From: CAXXXW01 sp963665555
Lineage (GTDB): Bacteria; Pseudomonadota; Alphaproteobacteria; Thalassobaculales; Thalassobaculaceae
Assembly (NCBI GenBank): GCA_963665555.2
Contig: OY762308.1
Location: 2,294,001-2,358,000 of the forward strand
Direction of reading: 5' to 3'
DNA: 64,000 nt
Positions 1-6,657 of the stretch are shown one piece after another. Made by a program: the position numbers and the translations under genes. The number at the start of each line of letters is the position of its first letter. The stretch's first letter is position 1. A model generated the notes under the pieces. The model did not search any database. It saw nothing but the letters and a program-made list of their open reading frames with translations, and was not told the DNA's origin.

Positions 1-460
1 TGACGTCGACCGGCGCGATATGCCCGTCCGTGGGGTGCCAGAGCGCGCCGTACAGCCCGTCCATGCTGGCGAGCGGCCACAGCTCGCGGATTTCGTCCAC
101 GCCGAGCAGGTGGCATTCGACGCCGATGGTCTCGGCCGTGCACTGGTAGTTGCGGTACTCGTCCATGCGGTCGCGGTCGTGGGCGAGGCGCAGGTTCCCG
201 GTGGGGTGGAAACCGACCGCCTGCCCGGTCTCCTCCTCCAGCGTCTTGTAGAGTTCGACGGAGTGCCGGTGCAGCTGCCCCACCGAATAGCTCATGTTGA
301 ACAGGGGCAGCAGGCCGGCGGCGTGCCAGGTCGATCCGGCCGTAAGCTCGGTGCGCTCCACCAGCACCGAGTCCGTCCAGCCCTTTCGGGCGAGGTGGTA
401 GAGCGTGGCCACGCCGACCACGCCCCCGCCGATCACCACGGCCCGCGCCGTCGTCCTCAT
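1..460 (-). CDS. FAD-dependent oxidoreductase, DMGDH/sarcosine dehydrogenase type (partial, C-terminus outside window)
   Basis: Only the first 153 residues are present; the gene runs off the window start. The N-terminus carries a Rossmann dinucleotide-binding motif (VVIGGGVVGVATLYHLARKG) directly after the ATG at 460. It is followed by TAGSTWHAAGLLP; in dimethylglycine and sarcosine dehydrogenases the histidine of this motif carries covalent FAD. These enzymes oxidise N-methyl groups of amines and usually have a C-terminal GcvT-like folate domain, which cannot be checked here. It is divergent from the polyamine/amine-type ABC importer at 660, so the pair may take up and demethylate a quaternary or secondary amine (inference). 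The family is clear; the substrate is not. Confidence 0.85.
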   Translation of the reverse strand, partial: MRTTARAVVIGGGVVGVATLYHLARKGWTDSVLVERTELTAGSTWHAAGLLPLFNMSYSVGQLHRHSVELYKTLEEETGQAVGFHPTGNLRLAHDRDRMDEYRNYQCTAETIGVECHLLGVDEIRELWPLASMDGLYGALWHPTDGHIAPVDV

Positions 461-588
461 CGCCCGCCTCCCGATGCCGGCGCGGCCCGCCGCCGCGCCT
501 TCGCCCGCGAAGCTCGCATGGAACACGGGCGCGCGGGGGGTTGCAAGCGACACGCGCGCGTCGGATTCGGGACGACGGCGCTACGGGT

Positions 589-617
589 TTGCGCCGCGCC
601 GCCGCTTGCTCTACCAT
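589..617 (+). promoter_or_regulatory. Sigma70-like promoter of the ABC importer operon
   Basis: TTGCGC at 589-594 and TACCAT at 612-617 are separated by 17 bases. Transcription would begin near 624. That makes the ATG at 630 almost leaderless, whereas the ATG at 660 has about a 36-base leader, which supports 660 as the start. The site was found by eye only. Confidence 0.45.
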
Positions 618-659
618 CCCGGATCGAGCATGGGGACGCACCGGCTGGCGGAAATCCGA

Positions 660-1775
660 ATGGCGGAAGACGCGCGCACGCTTGTCGAGTTCGACAGCGT
701 CCAGAAGACCTACGATGGGGAAATCCTCGTCGTGAAGGACCTGAACCTGGAGATCGCCCGGGGCGAGTTCCTGACGATGCTGGGGCCGTCGGGTTCGGGC
801 AAGACGACCTGCCTGATGATGCTGGCCGGCTTCGAAACGCCGACGCACGGGCGCATCATGCTGGGCGGGACGGAACTGAACCGGGTGCCGCCGCACCGGC
901 GCGGCATCGGCATGGTGTTCCAGAACTACGCCCTGTTCCCGCACATGACCGTGTCGGAGAACCTGTCCTTCCCGCTGCAGGTGCGCGGCCTCTCGCGGGC
1001 CGAGACGGAGGCGAAGGTGCGCCGCGCGCTCGACATGGTGCGCCTGCCGGAGTTCGGCGGCCGCCGCCCGGCGCAGCTGTCCGGCGGCCAGCAGCAGCGC
1101 GTCGCCGTCGCCCGGGCGCTGGTGTTCGAGCCGGACCTGGTGCTGATGGACGAGCCGCTCGGCGCGCTCGACAAGAACCTCCGCGAGGAGATGCAGTACG
1201 AGATCAAGCACATCCACGAGACGCTCGGCGTCACCGTGGTCTATGTGACGCACGACCAGTCCGAGGCGCTCACCATGTCGAACCGCATCGCGGTGTTCGA
1301 CGACGGGGTGATCCAGCAACTGGCGGCGCCGGACGTGCTGTACGAGAAGCCGGAGAACGCCTTCGTCGCCCAGTTCATCGGCGAGAACAACCGGCTGATG
1401 GCGACGGTGGCGGCGATGGACGGCGATTTCTGCGCGGTCCGGCTGGACGACGGCCAGGAGGTGCGCGCGCTCGCGGTCAATGTCGCCGGCGCGGGCGCGC
1501 GGACGACGCTCTCGCTCCGGCCGGAGCGGGTGGAGATCGCGCCCGAGGGCGACGCGGCGGACAACCGGATCTCCGGGCGGGTGGAGGAGACGATCTACCT
1601 CGGCGACCATATCCGCGCCCGCCTCACCGTCGCCGGCAACGACCAGTTCATCGTCAAGGTGGCGAACGCGCACGGCCACGCGCGGCTGGAGACGGGGGCC
1701 GAGGTCCGGCTCGGCTGGGCCTCGTCGGACTGCCGCGCGCTCGACGCCGGCGCCGGGGAAGACGCGCCGGGCTGA
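660..1775 (+). CDS. ABC transporter ATPase, spermidine/putrescine (PotA) type
   Basis: ATP-hydrolysing subunit of an importer for polyamines or related amines, 371 residues. In order it shows Walker A (GPSGSGKTT), a Q-loop region (FQNYALFPHMT), the ABC signature (LSGGQQQRVAVARAL), Walker B (LVLMDEPLGALD), the switch histidine (VTHDQSEALTMS) and a C-terminal TOBE domain (LSLRPERVEI), as in PotA. The ATG at 660 was chosen over the in-frame ATG at 630 because the predicted transcription start lies near 624. It is the first gene of a four-gene operon: ATPase, binding protein, two permeases. The substrate could also be an opine, betaine or thiamine-like compound, since this subfamily is broad. Confidence 0.93.
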   Translation: MAEDARTLVEFDSVQKTYDGEILVVKDLNLEIARGEFLTMLGPSGSGKTTCLMMLAGFETPTHGRIMLGGTELNRVPPHRRGIGMVFQNYALFPHMTVSENLSFPLQVRGLSRAETEAKVRRALDMVRLPEFGGRRPAQLSGGQQQRVAVARALVFEPDLVLMDEPLGALDKNLREEMQYEIKHIHETLGVTVVYVTHDQSEALTMSNRIAVFDDGVIQQLAAPDVLYEKPENAFVAQFIGENNRLMATVAAMDGDFCAVRLDDGQEVRALAVNVAGAGARTTLSLRPERVEIAPEGDAADNRISGRVEETIYLGDHIRARLTVAGNDQFIVKVANAHGHARLETGAEVRLGWASSDCRALDAGAGEDAPG

Positions 1776-1871
1776 CGCCCGGAGCGGGGAGCGCCGCGCC
1801 GGCCGCCCTCCGGGGTCCGGCGGCGGCGAAACGGCCGCGACGGGCGGCCAGGGAAAGGAACGGAGACGGAC

Positions 1872-2990
1872 ATGAAACTCTCGACAGGCAAACCCTTGCT
1901 CGGCCCGGCGGCGCTCGCGCTCGGCGTCGTCGTCGGCGCGGGCGCGGCCTCGGCGGTCGACCTCACGGTGGTGTCGTGGGGCGGCGCCTACACGGCCAGC
2001 CAGCAGAAGGCCTACCACGACCCCTACATGGCCGCGAACCCGGACGTGAAGATCATCAACGACGATTCGGCGGCCGAGGGCCTGGCCAAGCTGCGCGCGC
2101 AGGTCGAATCCGGCAACGTGACCTGGGACCTGGTGGACATGGTCGCGGCCGACGCGATCACCGCCTGCGACGAGGGGCTGATCGAGGAGATCGACCCCGA
2201 CACGATGCTGGCCCCGGCGCCCGACGGCACGCCGGCCTCCGCGGACTTCTTCGCCGGCACGCTGACGCCGGGCGGCACCAACTGCTTCATCCCGCAGATC
2301 GTCTATTCGACGACCTTCGGCTACCGCACCGACGCCTTCGAGGGCGACCAGCCCTCCACCATCGCGGACGTGTTCGACCTCGCGAAGTTCCCCGGCAAGC
2401 GCGCGCTGGAGAAGAGGCCGATCGCCAACCTCGAATGGGCGCTGATCGCCGACGGCGTGCCGGGCGACCAGGTCTACGCGGTGCTCGACACGGCCGAGGG
2501 CGTGGACCGCGCCTTCGCCAAGCTCGACACCATCAAGGACGAGGTGGTCTGGTGGACCAAGGGCGCGCAGCCGCCGCAGCTGCTCGCCGACGGCGAGGTG
2601 ACGATCGCGTCGGCCTATAACGGCCGGCTGTTCTCGGCCATCGCCGAGAAGAACCAGCCCATCGCCATGATGTGGGACTGGCAGGCCTTCGACCTCGACG
2701 GCTGGGTGATCCCGATGGGCACGCCGAACAAGGACGCGGTGCTGACCTATCTGCGCTACGCCACCGACACGCAGCGTCTGGCGGACCAGGCGAAGTTCAT
2801 CTCCTACGGCCCGGCGCGCCATTCCTCGGCGCCGCTGGTGGGCAACCACGCCGACCTCGGCATCGACATGAAGCCGCACATGCCGACGGATCCGAACAAC
2901 GCCAAGACGATCCTCATCTTCGACTACGTCTGGTGGGCCGACCACCGGGCGGAGCTCGACGAGCGGTTCAACGCCTGGCTCGCCAAATAG
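1872..2990 (+). CDS. Extracellular solute-binding protein, PotD/family 1 type
   Basis: Periplasmic substrate-capture protein of the importer, 372 residues. It has a signal peptide of about 28 residues ending in an AxA-like cleavage site (AASA), then LTVVSWGGAYTASQQKAY, the typical start of spermidine/putrescine-type binding proteins. A good ribosome site (GGAACGGAGACGGAC) precedes the ATG. The C-terminal region (DYVWWADHRAELDERFNAW) is also usual for the family. It lies between the ATPase and the permeases, followed by an 82-base gap with a strong hairpin (3010-3035) that may keep binding-protein mRNA more abundant than permease mRNA. Ligand unknown. Confidence 0.92.
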   Translation: MKLSTGKPLLGPAALALGVVVGAGAASAVDLTVVSWGGAYTASQQKAYHDPYMAANPDVKIINDDSAAEGLAKLRAQVESGNVTWDLVDMVAADAITACDEGLIEEIDPDTMLAPAPDGTPASADFFAGTLTPGGTNCFIPQIVYSTTFGYRTDAFEGDQPSTIADVFDLAKFPGKRALEKRPIANLEWALIADGVPGDQVYAVLDTAEGVDRAFAKLDTIKDEVVWWTKGAQPPQLLADGEVTIASAYNGRLFSAIAEKNQPIAMMWDWQAFDLDGWVIPMGTPNKDAVLTYLRYATDTQRLADQAKFISYGPARHSSAPLVGNHADLGIDMKPHMPTDPNNAKTILIFDYVWWADHRAELDERFNAWLAK

Positions 2991-3009
2991 GCGGCCCGAC
3001 CCGAGGGAC

Positions 3010-3035
3010 GGGAGGGGGCCGCGCGGTCCCCTCCC
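3010..3035 (+). promoter_or_regulatory. Intercistronic hairpin between binding-protein and permease genes
   Basis: GGGAGGGG at 3010-3017 pairs perfectly with CCCCTCCC at 3028-3035 across a 10-base loop. There is no T-run. Such hairpins between binding-protein and permease genes commonly cause partial termination or stabilise the upstream mRNA; that role here is inferred. Confidence 0.45.
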
Positions 3036-3072
3036 CGACCGCCCCGAAGCCAGAAACCGCCGGAACCCGCAC

Positions 3073-4335
3073 ATGGCCCAGGCGCGCGCCGAAGCCCTGA
3101 CCACCGCCGACGGGACGCCGCTCAAGCTGAGCCTGGAGCGCGCGCTGTTCCGCAGCCGCGTGCGCGCCGCGATGCTGGTGGCGCCGCTGATGGCCTTCCT
3201 CGTGTTCGCGTTCATCCTGCCGATCTTCGACATGCTGTACCGCAGCGTGGAGAACGAGATCGTCGCCCAGGTCGTGCCGGGCGCCGTCGCCGCGCTGGCC
3301 GACTGGGACGAGACGACCGGCGACCTGCCCCCCGAGGCGGCGTTCGAGGCGGCGGTGCGCGACATCCAGGTCGCGTTCGAGGCCAAGACGCTGGGCCGGC
3401 TGGCGCGGCGGCTCAACTACGAGAAGCCGGGCATGGCCAGCCTGCTGCGCAAGTCCGGCCGGCGCTCGCTCGCGATTACCGAGGGGCCCTACGCCGAACA
3501 GCTGATAAAGGTCGACAAGCGGTGGGCCGACCCGAACATCTGGCGCCTGATCAAGCGCGAGTCGGGCGCGACGACGTCGAGCTATTTCCTCGCCTCGGTG
3601 GACATGCGGCTGGACGACCTCGGCGCCGTCGGCTGGCAGCCGGAGAACCGCCGCATCTACCTGCAGCTGTTCTGGAAGACGGTGTGGATGAGCGCGGCGA
3701 TCACGCTGCTCTGCGTGCTGCTGGGTTACCCGGTCGCCTTCCTGCTGGCGACGCTGCCGCTCCGGACCAGCAACCTGCTGATGATCCTGGTGCTGCTGCC
3801 GTTCTGGACCTCGCTGCTGGTGCGCACCACCTCGTGGATCGCGCTGCTGCAGACCGAGGGCGTGCTGAACGACCTGCTGGTCGTCGTCGGCGCGGTGGCG
3901 GACGACGGGCGGCTGCGGATGATGCACAACAAGATCGGCACCTTCGTGGCGATGACGCATATCCTGCTGCCGTTCATGATCCTGCCGCTCTATTCGGTGA
4001 TGAAGACGATCCCGCCGTCCTACATGCGGGCCGCGCGCTCGCTCGGCGCGACGCCGTTCACGGCGTTCCGGCGCGTCTACCTGCCGAACACGGTTTCCGG
4101 CGTCGGCGCCGGCTGCATCCTCGTCTTCATCCTGTCGATCGGCTACTACATCACCCCGGCCCTGGTCGGCGGGCGGACCGGCACCTTCATCTCCAACTTC
4201 ATCGCCAGCCATGTCAGCGAGACGCTGAACTGGGGCCTGGCGGCGGCGCTCGGGGTGATGCTGCTGGCGCTGGTGCTGGCGCTGTACGCGCTCTACGACA
4301 AGATCGTCGGCATCGACAACATGAAGCTGGGGTGA
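3073..4335 (+). CDS. ABC transporter permease, PotB type
   Basis: First membrane subunit of the importer, 420 residues, longer than E. coli PotB (about 285). The extra length is a soluble stretch of roughly 130 residues between the first membrane helix (about 35-55) and the second (about 200-220), probably periplasmic. The C-terminal half contains the usual helices and a cytoplasmic EAA-like loop (PPSYMRAARSLGATPFTAFRRVYLP), which contacts the ATPase. The long insert is seen in PotB-like permeases of other alphaproteobacteria. It is 12 bases upstream of the second permease. The start is the only ATG that retains the N-terminus. Confidence 0.92.
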   Translation: MAQARAEALTTADGTPLKLSLERALFRSRVRAAMLVAPLMAFLVFAFILPIFDMLYRSVENEIVAQVVPGAVAALADWDETTGDLPPEAAFEAAVRDIQVAFEAKTLGRLARRLNYEKPGMASLLRKSGRRSLAITEGPYAEQLIKVDKRWADPNIWRLIKRESGATTSSYFLASVDMRLDDLGAVGWQPENRRIYLQLFWKTVWMSAAITLLCVLLGYPVAFLLATLPLRTSNLLMILVLLPFWTSLLVRTTSWIALLQTEGVLNDLLVVVGAVADDGRLRMMHNKIGTFVAMTHILLPFMILPLYSVMKTIPPSYMRAARSLGATPFTAFRRVYLPNTVSGVGAGCILVFILSIGYYITPALVGGRTGTFISNFIASHVSETLNWGLAAALGVMLLALVLALYALYDKIVGIDNMKLG

Positions 4336-4347
4336 GGAGGCGGCGCG

Positions 4348-5199
4348 ATGGCCCTGCCCGTGCACGCGTCGGCCGGCGAGCGGCTGTGGTATTACGGCTT
4401 CAGGATTATCTGCGCCGCGATCTTCGTCTTCCTGATCGGGCCGATCTTCGTGATCGTGCCGCTCAGCTTCAACGAACTGCCCTACTTCACCTTCACGCCG
4501 GAGATGCTGGCGCTCGACCCGGCGGGCTACAGCACCAGGTGGTACGAGGAGTTCTTCACCGAACAGTCGTGGCGCGACGCGGTGCGCAACAGCTTCCTCA
4601 TCGCGGTGTTCGCGACGCTGATCTCGACGACGCTGGGCACGCTGGCCGCGCTCGGCCTCAGCCAGCCGACGATGCCGTTCCGCGCCACGATCATGGCGGT
4701 GCTGATCTCGCCGATGATCGTGCCGCTGATCATCTCGGCGGCGGGGATGTATTTCTTCTACACCCGCGTCGGCATCTCCTCGACCCATCTCGGCGTGATC
4801 CTGGCCCACGCGGCGCTGGGCACGCCCTTCGTGGTGATCACCGTGACGGCGACGCTGGTCGGCTTCGACCGCTCGCTGATCCGCGCCGCGCAGAGCCTGG
4901 GGGCCGGCCCGGCGCGGGTGTTCTTCAAGGTGATCGTGCCGCTGATCCTGCCGGGCGTGATTTCCGGCGCGCTGTTCGCCTTCATCACCTCCTTCGACGA
5001 GGTGGTGGTGGTGCTGTTCGTCGGCTCGGTGGAGCAGCGCACCATCCCGTGGAAGATGTTCTCCGGCATCCGCGAGGAGATCCGCCCCACCATCCTGGCG
5101 GTGGCGACGATCCTGGTCTGCATCTCGATCGCGCTGCTCACCACGGTCGAACTGCTGCGCCGCCGCAGCGAGAAACTGCGCGGGCTTTCGCCGGGCTGA
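4348..5199 (+). CDS. ABC transporter permease, PotC type
   Basis: Second membrane subunit, 283 residues, the usual length for PotC. It has six predicted membrane helices, the first at about residues 15-40 (YGFRIICAAIFVFLIGPIFV), and an EAA loop (RSLIRAAQSLGAGPARVFFKVIVP). A GAGGAGG ribosome site lies 8 bases before the ATG. It closes the ATPase, binding protein, permease, permease cluster. The stop is followed by a 10-bp inverted repeat (5202-5238) that may end the transcript before the downstream regulator-like gene. Confidence 0.93.
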   Translation: MALPVHASAGERLWYYGFRIICAAIFVFLIGPIFVIVPLSFNELPYFTFTPEMLALDPAGYSTRWYEEFFTEQSWRDAVRNSFLIAVFATLISTTLGTLAALGLSQPTMPFRATIMAVLISPMIVPLIISAAGMYFFYTRVGISSTHLGVILAHAALGTPFVVITVTATLVGFDRSLIRAAQSLGAGPARVFFKVIVPLILPGVISGALFAFITSFDEVVVVLFVGSVEQRTIPWKMFSGIREEIRPTILAVATILVCISIALLTTVELLRRRSEKLRGLSPG

Positions 5200-5201
5200 G
5201 T

Positions 5202-5238
5202 CCGGGCCGGGCGGATCGGGCTGGATTTCCCGGCCCGG
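5202..5238 (+). terminator. GC-rich inverted repeat after the importer operon
   Basis: CCGGGCCGGG at 5202-5211 pairs with CCCGGCCCGG at 5229-5238 with a 17-base loop. It starts two bases after the PotC stop. There is no T-tract, so it is either a factor-assisted terminator or an attenuating or processing hairpin. Confidence 0.35.
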
Positions 5239-5282
5239 CGGGTCCATCCTTCCTCGGGCCGGGACGCCGGCGGGAGGGTGCG

Positions 5283-5843
5283 ATGTACCGGGACAATTCC
5301 CTGATACCGACCGAGGCGATCCGGCTGGCCGCGCTCGGCGCGCTGGCCGGCGGCGACCGGCCGCGCGCCGAGGTCGCGCGCGAGGTCCGCCGCTTCGCCG
5401 AGCGCATCGTCGGCCCCTCGCTCGACCTGCTGGGGCCGTCGATCGAACTGCTCCGGCTGGAGGGCCTGGTGGAGGACGCGCCGGGCGCGGGCGCCGGCGC
5501 CGGTCCGGAAGCCGCCGGCGACGCGCGGCTGCGCCTGACCGCCGCCGGCCTGGAGGCGCTGAAGGCCTATCTGCGGGCCAGCGCGCGGCCGGGCGAGGGC
5601 GGCGTCGCCAGGCTCGCCGTCGCGCTCAAGCTGCGCTTCCTCGACGTGCTCGACGAGGCGGAGCGGCGCGACCAGCTCGCGGCCCTGCGCGACATGTACG
5701 AGGGCGAGCGCGCCCGCCTGGACGACCTCGCCGGACGCGCCGAATGGTCCGGCGGCCTGCTCCCCGGCTGGCTCGACCTCGAACGCGAAACGGTCTCCCG
5801 CCGCGCCGCCTGGTGCGCCGCGCTGCTCGACGGGCAGGCGTAG
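5283..5843 (+). CDS. Putative winged-helix regulator, PadR-like
   Basis: A 186-residue soluble protein. The N-terminal 60-70 residues (IPTEAIRLAALGALAGGDRP, then IELLRLEGLVE and LRLTAAGLEALKAYL) read as a winged-helix DNA-binding domain of PadR type. The C-terminal half is helical and charged (LKLRFLDVLDEAERRDQLAA), resembling the PadR dimerisation helices. GGGAGGGTGCG precedes the ATG. It lies 83 bases after the importer operon on the same strand and may regulate the importer or the divergent SDR. Its similarity to PadR is judged from pattern only, so the family call is moderate. Confidence 0.6.
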   Translation: MYRDNSLIPTEAIRLAALGALAGGDRPRAEVAREVRRFAERIVGPSLDLLGPSIELLRLEGLVEDAPGAGAGAGPEAAGDARLRLTAAGLEALKAYLRASARPGEGGVARLAVALKLRFLDVLDEAERRDQLAALRDMYEGERARLDDLAGRAEWSGGLLPGWLDLERETVSRRAAWCAALLDGQA

Positions 5844-5868
5844 GCGCCCGCCCCGTCCGCCCGCGCCG

Positions 5869-6609
5869 CTACAGCACGTGCTGGCCGCCGGTGACGAAAA
5901 TTTCGGTTCCCGTCACGTAGCCGCTCTCTTCCGAGCACAGGTAGTGGATGGCGGAGGCCACGTCCTCCGGCGCGCCGAGGCGGCGCAGCGGGATGCGCGG
6001 GATCAGCGCCTCGGTCTCCGGCGACAGCATCGCGGTGTCGATCTCGCCCGGCGCGACCGCGTTCACCCGCACGCCCAGTTCGGCGAACTCCGCCGCCATC
6101 TCGCGCGTCAGCGCCGACAGCGCCGCCTTCGACGTGCTGTAGGCCGATCCCGCGAAGGGGTGGATCGAGTGCCCGGCGATCGAGGTCACGTTCACCACCG
6201 CCCCCTTGCCGCGCGCCAGCGCCGCCGCGAGGCCGCGCGCGAGGCGCAGCGGGGCGAAGAAGTTCAGCTCGAACACCGACCGCCACGCCTCGATGTCGCC
6301 GTTGAGGCAGCCCAGCCGCTCCCGCAGCGGCGATTTCGGCGACTGCCCGGCGTTGTTGACCAGGGCGTGCAGCGGCCGCCCCTCCAGCGCCGCGTTGGCC
6401 TCGCGCACGAAGGCGTCCAGCCCGCCGGGATCGCCGAGGTCGGCGACGATGTGGCGCGACCAGGCGGGATCGCGCCGGCATTCCGGCGGCGGCGCCTCGC
6501 GCGAGCAGGTGATCGCCTCCCAGCCGCGCGCGCCGAACAGCGCCACGGTCGCGTGCCCGATCCCCCGGCTCGCCCCGGTCAGCAAAAGCGTTTTGCGCGC
6601 CCCGTCCAT
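5869..6609 (-). CDS. SDR-family oxidoreductase
   Basis: Short-chain dehydrogenase/reductase of 246 residues. It has the NAD(P)-binding glycine motif TGASRGIG near residue 12, the NNAG structural motif (ALVNNAGQSP), the catalytic serine region (VTSIAGHS) and YSTSK as the YxxxK catalytic pair. The C-terminal substrate loop ends YVTGTEIFVTGGQHVL, as in FabG-like members. It is convergent with the PadR-like gene and sits 49 bases downstream of the RTX gene on the same strand. Nothing in the sequence fixes the substrate. Confidence 0.93.
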   Translation of the reverse strand: MDGARKTLLLTGASRGIGHATVALFGARGWEAITCSREAPPPECRRDPAWSRHIVADLGDPGGLDAFVREANAALEGRPLHALVNNAGQSPKSPLRERLGCLNGDIEAWRSVFELNFFAPLRLARGLAAALARGKGAVVNVTSIAGHSIHPFAGSAYSTSKAALSALTREMAAEFAELGVRVNAVAPGEIDTAMLSPETEALIPRIPLRRLGAPEDVASAIHYLCSEESGYVTGTEIFVTGGQHVL

Positions 6610-6657
6610 GGCCGGGAGTGTAGGCCCCCGCCCGCGCCGGTCAACGGCGCCGCGCGC

